Shown: positions 55,382-62,758 of the stretch, in pieces
How the letters are laid out: every line of letters starts with the position of its first letter
Position numbering within the stretch: position 1 is the stretch's first letter
From: Rhizorhabdus dicambivorans
GTDB lineage: Bacteria; Pseudomonadota; Alphaproteobacteria; Sphingomonadales; Sphingomonadaceae
NCBI RefSeq assembly: GCF_002355275.1
Contig: NZ_CP023449.1
Span: 1,466,001 to 1,530,000, forward strand
DNA: 64,000 nucleotides
Direction of reading: 5' to 3'
The notes under the pieces: model-generated
Told to the model about the DNA's origin: nothing
Databases searched by the model: none
Seen by the model: only the letters and a program-made list of their open reading frames with translations
Made by a program: the position numbers and the translations under genes

Positions 55382-56173
55382 ATGGGTTTTGAAACGATCA
55401 TATTCGAGCGCGAAGAGGGTGTGGCCCGCATCCGACTGAACCGGCCGGAGCGGCTCAACGCCTTCACCGTGAAGATGCACGAGGAGATTGGGGGTGTTCT
55501 CGAACAGCTCGCGGCGGACCGCGATCTGAAGCTGCTGCTGCTGACCGGGGAAGGTCGAGGCTTCTGCGCGGGCCAGGACCTGCTGGAGCTAAAGCGGGAA
55601 TCCGGCGAACAGCCACGCGATCTGGGGGCATCGCTCGAGTGGCGGTGGGGACCCCTGGCGCGGCGCCTGGCGCGATTGCCCGCGCCCGTGATCTGCGCGG
55701 TGAACGGGGTGGCAGCGGGCGCCGGTGCCTCCATCGCCTTCGCCTGTGACATCGTCATCGCTCGCAAGAGCGCGCAATTCATACAATCCTTCGCGCAGAT
55801 CGGTCTCGTGCCGGATGCGGGCGGCACTTGGCATCTCCCGCGGTTGGCCGGCCAGGCGCGCGCCATGGGACTGGCCCTGACGGCCGAGCCGCTGCCCGCA
55901 CAGACGGCCGCCGAATGGGGATTGATCTGGCGTGCGGTTGATGACGAGGCTTTTGCCGAGGCGGTGGAGGCGTTGATCGGGCGGCTTGCCGCCATGGCGC
56001 CGCTGGCGCTCGCCGGAATCAAGCGGGCGATCCGGGCGAGCAGTACGTCGACCCTGGAGCAGCAGCTGGATATCGAGCGGGATCTGCAGAGGGAACTTGG
56101 CTGGAGCGAGGATTATGCGGAGGGCGTTCGCGCCTTCGAGGAGAAGCGGCGCCCGGCTTTCAAGGGGCGCTGA
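55382..56173 (+). CDS. crotonase-family isomerase/hydratase, PaaG-like
   Basis: This is a 263-aa crotonase-fold protein with oxyanion segments GFCAGQDLLEL and GVAAGAGASIAFACD. The first and second hydratase Glu positions are Ser and Phe, while Asp in GLVPDAGGTW matches the acid of PaaG-type isomerases. It is therefore more likely an isomerase (for example epoxide/oxepin-CoA or delta-enoyl-CoA type) than a hydratase. The C-terminus EGVRAFEEKRRPAFKGR is typical. It follows the GGT gene by 32 bp and precedes an SDR by 12 bp. Confidence 0.88.
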   Translation: MGFETIIFEREEGVARIRLNRPERLNAFTVKMHEEIGGVLEQLAADRDLKLLLLTGEGRGFCAGQDLLELKRESGEQPRDLGASLEWRWGPLARRLARLPAPVICAVNGVAAGAGASIAFACDIVIARKSAQFIQSFAQIGLVPDAGGTWHLPRLAGQARAMGLALTAEPLPAQTAAEWGLIWRAVDDEAFAEAVEALIGRLAAMAPLALAGIKRAIRASSTSTLEQQLDIERDLQRELGWSEDYAEGVRAFEEKRRPAFKGR

Positions 56174-56185
56174 GGGGGAGCGATC

Positions 56186-57103
56186 ATGGGTGTGTTGGAC
56201 GGCAAGGTGGTGCTGGTCACCGGCGGCGCGAACGGGATCGGGCGCGAGTGCGCGTTGCTCGCCGCGCGCGAGGGTGCGAAGGTCATCGTCAACGATCTGG
56301 GCGCGGGCGTAACGGGCAAGGACGACGATTCTCCCGAGACCGCCGAAGGCGTGGCGCGGCAGATCCGCGCCAGCGGCGGCGAGGCGGTATCCAATCGGGA
56401 TAGCGTTGCCAGTTTCACGGCGGTCGAGCGGATGGTACGGCAGGCGCTGGACGAGTTTGGACGCATCGACGCCGTCATCAATCCCGCCGGCATCCTGCGC
56501 GACGGGATGTTCCACAAGATGCGGGAGGCGGACTGGGATGCGGTCGTCGAAGTGCACTTGCGGGGCGCCTTCAACGTGTCGCGTGCGCTGGTCGAGTTGT
56601 TCCGCGAGCAGGGCAGTGGCTCCTTCGTGCACTTCACCTCCACCTCCGGGCTGATCGGCAATCTGGGGCAGGCGAATTATGCTGCGGCCAAGATGGGCGT
56701 GGTCGGGCTGTCGAGAATCCTCGCCATGGAAGGCGCCGCAAAGGGCGTCCGCTCGAACGTCATCGCTCCCTTCGCCTGGACGCGGATGATCGCCACCATC
56801 CCCGTGACGGACGAGGCGTCCGCGCAGCGCGTCGAGCGGATGCGCACAGGCATGCGGGCGGAGCAGGTGGCCCAGCTGGCCATAGCGCTCGCCGCCGACG
56901 CCGCCTCCGACGTTTCCGGTCAGATATTCGCGGTGCGCGGGAATGAAGTCATATTGTTCAATCAGCCGCGGCCGATCGCCTCGGTGGCGCGGGGCGACGG
57001 CTGGACGCCGGAGACGCTGCTCGGCGACGCCCTCAACGCGCTGAAACCCAAATTCACCGACCTCGGCGCTTCCGCCACCGTCTTTCCATACGACCCAGTC
57101 TGA
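56186..57103 (+). CDS. SDR-family 3-hydroxyacyl-CoA dehydrogenase-like protein
   Basis: This is a 305-aa SDR like the dehydrogenase part of multifunctional enzyme 2. The TGGANGIG cofactor motif, NDLGAG acidic region, Ser in FTSTSGLIG and Tyr-Lys pair in NYAAAKMG are all present. It would oxidise a 3-hydroxyacyl-CoA with NAD. It sits between the PaaG-like crotonase and the thiolase with 11-12 bp gaps, which fits beta-oxidation of one specific acyl chain. GAGGGGGAGCG precedes the ATG. Confidence 0.92.
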   Translation: MGVLDGKVVLVTGGANGIGRECALLAAREGAKVIVNDLGAGVTGKDDDSPETAEGVARQIRASGGEAVSNRDSVASFTAVERMVRQALDEFGRIDAVINPAGILRDGMFHKMREADWDAVVEVHLRGAFNVSRALVELFREQGSGSFVHFTSTSGLIGNLGQANYAAAKMGVVGLSRILAMEGAAKGVRSNVIAPFAWTRMIATIPVTDEASAQRVERMRTGMRAEQVAQLAIALAADAASDVSGQIFAVRGNEVILFNQPRPIASVARGDGWTPETLLGDALNALKPKFTDLGASATVFPYDPV

Positions 57104-57114
57104 TCGGAGCCGTC

Positions 57115-58311
57115 ATGCGCCGCGCCGCCATCGTAAGCCCTGTTCGTACCCCTGTCGGAAAGTTCCTGGGGGGCCTCAGTAGCGTTCCGGTCGAGGATCT
57201 CTGCTCCATCGTGGTCAAGGCCGTGGTCGGGCGCAGCGGGGTGGATCCCGCGATGATCGAGGATGTGGTCTTCGCGCAGAGCTACGCCAACAGCGAGACG
57301 CCCTGCGTTGGCCGCTGGGCGGCCCTGTCCGCGGGTCTGCCGGTCGAGGTTCCGGGCATGCAGCTCGACCGCCGCTGCGGCGGCGGCCTCCAGGCGATCG
57401 TCACGGCCGCGATGATGATCCAGACCGGGGCAGCCGACGTGGTGCTGGCGGGCGGCGTCGAGAGCATGAGCAACATCGAGCACTATGTCACCGGATTGCG
57501 AAGCGGCGTTCGGCAGGGCTCGCCGATCCTCCATGATCGGCTGGACCGGGGCCGCGAGCGCTCGCAGCCGGTCGAGCGCTTCGGCCGGATTTCGGGGATG
57601 GTGGAGACCGCCGAGAATCTGGCCAGCCAATATGGGATTTCGCGCGAGGAGGCCGACGCCTTTGCTGCCGATAGCCAGCACAAGGCAGCCCGCGCCTGGG
57701 ACAGCGGCGTGTTGAGCGCCGAGGTGGTGCCCGTGTCCGTTCCACAGAAACGGGGGGAGCCGCTCCTGTTCGATCGGGATGAGGGTGTGCGGGGCGACAC
57801 GACGACGGAAGCGCTGTCGAAGCTCCGTCCGATGATGGCGGACGGAATCTGCACGGCGGGCAATTCGAGCCAGCAGAATGATGCAGCGTCGGCATGCCTG
57901 ATTGTGGCGGAGGACCTGTTGGAGCCGCTTGGCCTGAAACCGATGGGATTCCTGGTCGGGTGGGCGGCGGCCGGTTGCGATCCCGCGACCATGGGGATCG
58001 GACCGGTGCCGGCCGTGGAGCGGCTGTTCGCCAAGACCGGGCTTGGATGGAACGACGTCGGCTTGGTAGAACTCAACGAGGCCTTCGCCGCACAGGTTCT
58101 CGCCGTCCTCAAGGGATGGGGCTGGGATGATCGCGACAAGCTCAACGTCAACGGTTCGGGAATTTCGCTGGGCCACCCGATCGGCGCCACCGGGGTGCGC
58201 ATCATGACCACGCTGCTGCATGAGATGCAGCGCCGCGACGTGCGCTATGGGCTGGAGACGATGTGCGTCGGCGGAGGCCAGGGCGTCGCGGCCCTGTTCG
58301 AACGCGCATGA
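57115..58311 (+). CDS. thiolase (acetyl-CoA acetyltransferase/3-ketoacyl-CoA thiolase)
   Basis: This is a 398-aa thiolase with all catalytic residues: nucleophile Cys88 in LDRRCGGGLQAI, His354 in GHPIGATG and Cys384 in CVGGGQG. It would cut a 3-ketoacyl-CoA with CoA to acetyl-CoA or propionyl-CoA and a shorter chain. As the last gene of the class II aldolase/Etf operon it completes a beta-oxidation-like cycle of isomerase, 3-hydroxyacyl dehydrogenase and thiolase. It is convergent with the VOC gene. Confidence 0.95.
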   Translation: MRRAAIVSPVRTPVGKFLGGLSSVPVEDLCSIVVKAVVGRSGVDPAMIEDVVFAQSYANSETPCVGRWAALSAGLPVEVPGMQLDRRCGGGLQAIVTAAMMIQTGAADVVLAGGVESMSNIEHYVTGLRSGVRQGSPILHDRLDRGRERSQPVERFGRISGMVETAENLASQYGISREEADAFAADSQHKAARAWDSGVLSAEVVPVSVPQKRGEPLLFDRDEGVRGDTTTEALSKLRPMMADGICTAGNSSQQNDAASACLIVAEDLLEPLGLKPMGFLVGWAAAGCDPATMGIGPVPAVERLFAKTGLGWNDVGLVELNEAFAAQVLAVLKGWGWDDRDKLNVNGSGISLGHPIGATGVRIMTTLLHEMQRRDVRYGLETMCVGGGQGVAALFERA

Positions 58312-58331
58312 GGCGGCGCGTACAGGCGGGG

Positions 58332-58347
58332 AGCCCGACGTCGGGCT
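58332..58347. terminator. 16-bp palindrome between convergent genes
   Basis: AGCCCGACGTCGGGCT is self-complementary. It lies in the 51-bp gap between the convergent thiolase and VOC genes. It could act as a two-way transcript end, though no T-run of length is seen. Confidence 0.45.
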
Positions 58348-58362
58348 TGTAACCGTCTGGCC

Positions 58363-58767
58363 CTACGCCACCTGCCTGTCGCGTATCTCGCCGGGTTCGA
58401 TCGGCTCGCCCTCGAAGGTGGCTTCGACCAGCAGCCGGTTCGGATCTCGGTGCTGTACCTGGACGAGGTTGGTCCCAGGCACGGGGATCGCCATATAGGC
58501 GCAGCCGTCGGCCTTCACCTTGTCGAGATATGCCGCGAGACCCGTCACGCGAAACGCCACATGGTCGCGCATGCCGGGCAGGTTATTGTCCGTTTCGATC
58601 ACGTGCAGAATGGGATAGTCGCCGCCCTCGGCATAGAGCCAGGCCCCTCCGACCGAGAAGTCGGGCCGGAAACCGGGCCTAAGGCCGAAAAACTGCTCGT
58701 AGAAGCGCAGGGTGGCGACAAGGTCTGTCGTCCTGATCGTCACATGGTCGAGCCTGATTACGGACAT
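58363..58767 (-). CDS. VOC-family (glyoxalase/dioxygenase) protein
   Basis: This is a 134-aa single-module VOC protein. The metal ligands are in IRLDHVTIRT (His), MRDHVAFRV (His) and LLVEATFEG (Glu), so the metal site looks complete, unlike the VOC protein at 22489. Single-module proteins are glyoxalases, epimerases or dioxygenase-like. The ATG at 58767 has GGGAGAACG upstream. It ends a minus-strand operon begun by an FAD monooxygenase at 61524. Substrate unknown. Confidence 0.85.
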   Translation of the reverse strand: MSVIRLDHVTIRTTDLVATLRFYEQFFGLRPGFRPDFSVGGAWLYAEGGDYPILHVIETDNNLPGMRDHVAFRVTGLAAYLDKVKADGCAYMAIPVPGTNLVQVQHRDPNRLLVEATFEGEPIEPGEIRDRQVA

Positions 58768-58835
58768 GTTCGTTCTCCCATCGTGGGTCGGACGGTTGTG
58801 CATGTACCCTCGGCGGCATTGGCCGGGGGCGGCTA

Positions 58836-59141
58836 TTATGAGGAACTCTCGGCCTGCTGCATTTTCTCGATCTGCAGCGTCTCGCCTTCGGCGATGATCT
58901 GTCCGCAGATACTGCGCATCAGTTCGGGGTTTATCCCGCGCTCGACCGCATGGCTCATCCACCGATCGATGACCAGCTGGACACGATGAGGGATGTGGGC
59001 CTCGAGCCCGGCGGACATTTTCAAGGGCGCCACTGCACGGCACAAGTCGAGGCGCCGGGCCACGAGGGCGACGATGTCATGGTCGAGGCTCTCGATGTCC
59101 TTTCTGATCCGCTCGAGTTCGGCCAATGTCTGGTCCGTCAT
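58836..59141 (-). CDS. chorismate-mutase-type (AroQ/PchB-like) protein
   Basis: This is a 101-aa all-helical AroQ-fold protein. LERIRKDIESLDHDIVALVARR begins helix 1, and LCRAVAPLK carries the Lys that binds the ring carboxylate. The place of the usual AroQ helix-2 Glu falls in PHRVQLVIDRW, which looks closer to isochorismate-pyruvate lyase PchB. It is either a mutase, a pyruvate lyase or a repurposed active site acting on a ring substrate. AAGGGAGACATATC precedes the ATG. It is odd to see it between a SnoaL-like and a VOC gene in a catabolic operon. Confidence 0.85.
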   Translation of the reverse strand: MTDQTLAELERIRKDIESLDHDIVALVARRLDLCRAVAPLKMSAGLEAHIPHRVQLVIDRWMSHAVERGINPELMRSICGQIIAEGETLQIEKMQQAESSS

Positions 59142-59179
59142 GATATGTCTCCCTTGGGGCCTGCCGGGCGGGCCGCCTT

Positions 59180-59674
59180 TCACTTGGCCAGCCAGAAATC
59201 CCTCGCCTCGCCCTGGAACTGCAGATCGGCGATCAGGAACGCCGCGTCCCAAAGCTGGCCGGGCACCATTTCCCAATGTTCGACGGCGAGGTCCCCCTCG
59301 AAGCGCCACCCGCCGACGCCGATGAAATCTTCGGCCTTGCCGTCCCGTTCCAGCCGGGTGAGGAGGCGAACGATCCCATAATAATCGTCGGCGAGGATCT
59401 GATCGACTCCCAGAAGCCGGAAGCTGTGGCCGGCAATCGCCATCCGGCGCGCGCCATAGGCCTGGGTGAACTCGGCGCCTCCGGTCGCGGCCAGGCGCAC
59501 GCCGCCAGTGTGGATCACGAAATCGGGCGACACCTTGGCGAAGGCGGATCGCTGATGGGCGACCTGCTTCTCGTCCCGCTCGGACGGCTCGAGGCTTTGA
59601 TCGCTCTGGATCGCAATAACCCCTTCGTAGAGATGCGCGAGCCAGAGGGCATTTGGATGGTCTGCAGTCATCAT
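59180..59674 (-). CDS. SnoaL-like / NTF2-fold protein
   Basis: This 164-aa protein is small and fits the NTF2-like cone fold, though this is a weak match by eye (VIHTGGVRLAATGGAEFTQA, then the acidic-aromatic GGWRFEGDLAVEHWEMVPG). Members act as cyclases, isomerases, dehydratases or hydrolases without cofactors. The start ATGATG at 59674 follows AAGGAGAATACG. It lies in the monooxygenase-TetR-SnoaL-mutase-VOC operon, so a small ring-modifying step is plausible. Confidence 0.65.
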   Translation of the reverse strand: MMTADHPNALWLAHLYEGVIAIQSDQSLEPSERDEKQVAHQRSAFAKVSPDFVIHTGGVRLAATGGAEFTQAYGARRMAIAGHSFRLLGVDQILADDYYGIVRLLTRLERDGKAEDFIGVGGWRFEGDLAVEHWEMVPGQLWDAAFLIADLQFQGEARDFWLAK

Positions 59675-59760
59675 GGGCGTATTCTCCTTGTCACTCGGGG
59701 GGGCTTGTTCGCTCCACGCGACGGCAATCATTTTTGTCCGGTGCGTGCGGCCAATGCGGC

Positions 59761-60339
59761 CTATTGGATGCGGATTCGCGAGATGAAGTCCCGAACGACC
59801 TGGCTGAGAGGCGGAGTGTTCGGGGTGTCGAGCCAATAGTCGATGGCTGCCCTCAGGGCCGCCTGGGTAACTTCGGCGGCGAAGCGGGGATAGACGTCGT
59901 AGCCGGACTTGCCCTTCCGCGTGCTGATCTGCTGTGCCAGCGCTTCCAGCGCCGTCGCGTCGGAACGATATTTCTCAGCCGCCAGCGCAGGTTCGGCCTT
60001 CAGCAGTCGCATGCGCCTGACCCACGCACGGTCCGGGTCTGTCGGGTAGAGAGCCGCGCAGGCATGGGCGAGCGCTACCCACAGCTCTTCGTCTTCCGGC
60101 CGTTCGCGCAGCGCCTCGACGACGAGATCATAGTTGTGGGTCAGGACCCCCACGACCGCAGCTTCCTTATTCGGGAAGTAATTCCGGAAGGTCCGCAGGG
60201 ATACGCCGGCCTGTTCGGCGATATCCTCGATCCGCAGTTGCGCCAGGCCATATTTGTCCGCCAGTTCCAAAGCCGCGCTGGCCAGGGCAGCCTTGGTCGC
60301 GTCCTTCTTTCGTTCGCGTAGCGGTATGGTGGATGACAT
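59761..60339 (-). CDS. TetR-family transcriptional regulator
   Basis: This is a 192-aa TetR regulator. The HTH is IEDIAEQAGVSLRTFRNYFPNKEAAV near residues 36-61. The C-terminal ligand domain is unassigned. It lies 15 bp downstream of the FAD monooxygenase on the same strand, so it is co-transcribed and probably represses this operon. The perfect 18-bp inverted repeat at 61552-61601 upstream of the operon is the natural operator candidate. Confidence 0.92.
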   Translation of the reverse strand: MSSTIPLRERKKDATKAALASAALELADKYGLAQLRIEDIAEQAGVSLRTFRNYFPNKEAAVVGVLTHNYDLVVEALRERPEDEELWVALAHACAALYPTDPDRAWVRRMRLLKAEPALAAEKYRSDATALEALAQQISTRKGKSGYDVYPRFAAEVTQAALRAAIDYWLDTPNTPPLSQVVRDFISRIRIQ

Positions 60340-60354
60340 CAGGGTTCTCCGACT

Positions 60355-61524
60355 TCACATTCCGTAGTCGGTCAACGGCGTGGTGTTCGGTTTGTCGAGG
60401 CCGAAAACGCGCTTGAGCAGTCCCGATCTCACCAACCCATTCCGCACTTTCGTCCCCAACCATGTGCGCGGCACGAACATGCCGGTGAACAGATGACCCT
60501 GTTTTTCCAGCACGAGAGGGCGGTGGGCGAGGTCGTAGTTCTTGAAACCCTCCACATGATTGCCGTTGGCGGCGAACAGTTCCCCAGCCAGTCGATAAGC
60601 GCCAATCAGTCCGAGCAGACCTCCGGCGCCGGAGAAGGGGGAGGCGCAATGCGCCGCGTCGCCGACCAGCGCAATCCTTCCGTTCGACCAGGAGGGCATC
60701 ACCACCTGTGCCTGCGCGTCGAGGTAGAAATGGGGATCGTCGTCTATCTGCTTCAGGATGTTCGGTGTGTCCCAACCCACGCCTTCGAAGGCATTGCGTA
60801 GAATCTGACGTTGATGCTCGATGTCGCGGTAGTGATATTCGAGCGGCTCCTCCTGGCGGAACGCCAGGTAGACCATGGACGGTCCATTACCCGCCGCCTG
60901 GACCATCACCGATTTGCCCGGCTCGTTGAAGAGCGTGCTGGCCCTTTTCTGGGCGAAGGGAGTGGAGGCCATCGTGACGGCAAAATAATGTTTCTTGAAC
61001 CTGACGAACTGGTCGGACGGACCGAACGCGATGCGGCGGACCCCCGAGTGAAATCCGTCGGCTCCTATCACCAGGTTGAACCTGCGCGGAGCACCCTGCT
61101 CGAATGTCACGTCCACGCCCGACGCGTCCTGGCTGAGGCCACTGATCGCATCGCCAAAGACATATTCCACGGAGTCGCGCGTGTTCTCGTAGAGAATGCT
61201 GGACAGTTCCCCGCGCCGGATTTCGGCTGCTCCTCCGCCCTCTTTCTGGAGCGCCTGGAGATCGAGCGAGCCGATCAGGCGGTTCTTCGCGTCCACGAAG
61301 TTCGCGGCGATGTCGTCGACCCTGCGCTCCCTGACGACATCCATCAGTCCCATGCGCTCGACGACCTGAATCGACTGGTCCCGAACGTCCACGCCCTGTC
61401 CGCCCAGGCGCAAGGTCGGCGAGAGCTCCACGATCGTGACGGCGTAGCCGATGCGATCGAGCCAGAAGGCGAGCGCAGGCCCGGCGATGCTGGCTCCAGC
61501 GATCAAAACGGTTTTCTTGGTCAT
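60355..61524 (-). CDS. FAD-dependent monooxygenase (class A, PHBH-like)
   Basis: This is a 389-aa flavin monooxygenase. FAD-binding TVLIAGASIAGPALAFWLDRIG lies at the N-terminus, the DG motif is GADGFHSGVRR, and the GD motif is ALVGDAAHCASPFSGAGG. It would hydroxylate an aromatic or unsaturated ring or epoxidise it. GAGGTG lies upstream of the ATG at 61524; a longer start would read into the operator region. It leads the operon with TetR, SnoaL-like, mutase-like and VOC genes. Confidence 0.9.
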   Translation of the reverse strand: MTKKTVLIAGASIAGPALAFWLDRIGYAVTIVELSPTLRLGGQGVDVRDQSIQVVERMGLMDVVRERRVDDIAANFVDAKNRLIGSLDLQALQKEGGGAAEIRRGELSSILYENTRDSVEYVFGDAISGLSQDASGVDVTFEQGAPRRFNLVIGADGFHSGVRRIAFGPSDQFVRFKKHYFAVTMASTPFAQKRASTLFNEPGKSVMVQAAGNGPSMVYLAFRQEEPLEYHYRDIEHQRQILRNAFEGVGWDTPNILKQIDDDPHFYLDAQAQVVMPSWSNGRIALVGDAAHCASPFSGAGGLLGLIGAYRLAGELFAANGNHVEGFKNYDLAHRPLVLEKQGHLFTGMFVPRTWLGTKVRNGLVRSGLLKRVFGLDKPNTTPLTDYGM

Positions 61525-61551
61525 CAGACACCTCATTTCCGACTCGGTCGT

Positions 61552-61601
61552 ACAATAAAATTGCCTAAAGTGCAATTTTGCTTTTTAGGCAATTTTATTG
61601 T
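61552..61601. promoter_or_regulatory. 18-bp perfect inverted repeat (14-base spacer), candidate TetR operator
   Basis: ACAATAAAATTGCCTAAA (61552-61569) and TTTAGGCAATTTTATTGT (61584-61601) are exact reverse complements. The site is A+T-rich and lies directly upstream of the FAD monooxygenase gene. A GCAATTTTGC element lies in the spacer, which could allow a second dimer. Arm length and place fit a tight repressor site for the TetR protein in the same operon. It could also fold as a transcript end for the AraC gene, but there is no T-run in that direction. Confidence 0.6.
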
Positions 61602-61656
61602 CGCGAGATGAAAGTGGTGGACGTCTGATGGTTGGTAGGAACCGCTGCGTCCGGCG

Positions 61657-62688
61657 TCAGTCCGCCCCGTTCTCTCCCACGCCCGAAGAGCGCTGGTCGC
61701 GATAGCGCACGGGCGTCACACCCTCAAAGTCCCGAAAGCGCTTGATGAGATGCGATGCATCGGTGAATCCGCATTCGGCTGCGATGTGGGCGATGGGCCA
61801 TTGGGTGTCGCTGAGCAGGCGCCGAACGCGGCCCATCCGTATCACCTCCTGGGCTGCTTTGGGCGTCATTCCGAGGTCGGCCACGAACAGCCTCGTCAGG
61901 TTTCGCGGCGTCGACCCCACCATCGATGCGATATCGGCAAGGCTTAGACGCTGATCGAGAAGCCGTTCGATCGCGAGCAGGCTTCTGCGCACGCGCGGAT
62001 CACGGGCCTGCGCGAAGCCATGGACGGCAGGGGCGGGCTGCGGTGCCTCAGCCGGTATCGCGGCCTCCTCGAGCATGATCCGGAGGCCCTTCGCGGCCGA
62101 ACCGGGGCCGAGGTGACGCTCCACCAGCCAGCTGGCCAGATGAACCGAGCCTACGCCTCCCGGACAGGTGATACGGTTGCCGTCGACGAGGAACATCCGA
62201 TCGGAGACCAGGGGAAGGTCGGGGAACTCGGCCGAGTAGTCGACATGATGGAACCAGCTCACACATGCGCGGCGCCCCTGCATCAGCCCTGCCCGGGCAA
62301 GGGTGAAGACGCCGTTACACAGGCCGATCAGTGGAATTCCCGCAGCGGCGGCGGCCCGCAGATAGGCGAGCAGCGTTTCGGTCTCCTGCTCCGTTCCATG
62401 GAGCGTGCCCCCTATGACGACGACATAGTCGAACGTTTGGGGATCGATCAGCCCATCGTTCGGCTGGACCACAATGCCGTTGCTCGCCTTCACCAGCTTC
62501 CTGCCTTCGCTGAGGACCGACCATTGGCAGCGTATCTGTCTCGACCGGTCCCCCTCGTCCGCGGCCAGACGCAGGGTGTCGATGAAGCCGGCGAGCGCGA
62601 GCATGGTGAAGTTCGGCAAGGGCAGAACCGCCACTCGCAGATGAGGCCTGACCGGAACAGGCGCCGCGCGGGTTTCAGCCTTCGGCAT
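61657..62688 (-). CDS. AraC-family regulator with N-terminal DJ-1/PfpI domain (GlxA/FtrA-like)
   Basis: This is a 343-aa regulator. The N-terminal half is a DJ-1/PfpI (class I amidotransferase-like) domain (RVAVLPLPNFTMLALAGFID, with YVVVIGGTLHG and the nucleophile-elbow-like GLCNGVFTLARAG). The C-terminal half has two AraC HTHs (LSLADIASMVGSTPRNLTRLF and IAHIAAECGFTDASHLIKRF). The start at 62688 has no strong Shine-Dalgarno; a GTG at 62739 is an alternative. Its target may be the downstream monooxygenase operon or the serine dehydratase. Confidence 0.9.
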   Translation of the reverse strand: MPKAETRAAPVPVRPHLRVAVLPLPNFTMLALAGFIDTLRLAADEGDRSRQIRCQWSVLSEGRKLVKASNGIVVQPNDGLIDPQTFDYVVVIGGTLHGTEQETETLLAYLRAAAAAGIPLIGLCNGVFTLARAGLMQGRRACVSWFHHVDYSAEFPDLPLVSDRMFLVDGNRITCPGGVGSVHLASWLVERHLGPGSAAKGLRIMLEEAAIPAEAPQPAPAVHGFAQARDPRVRRSLLAIERLLDQRLSLADIASMVGSTPRNLTRLFVADLGMTPKAAQEVIRMGRVRRLLSDTQWPIAHIAAECGFTDASHLIKRFRDFEGVTPVRYRDQRSSGVGENGAD

Positions 62689-62758
62689 GTACGACGGTGG
62701 TGATAGATCGAGATGGCTTCGCGGACAATGCAACGTCACCCCTGTCGCGCTGCCGCGG

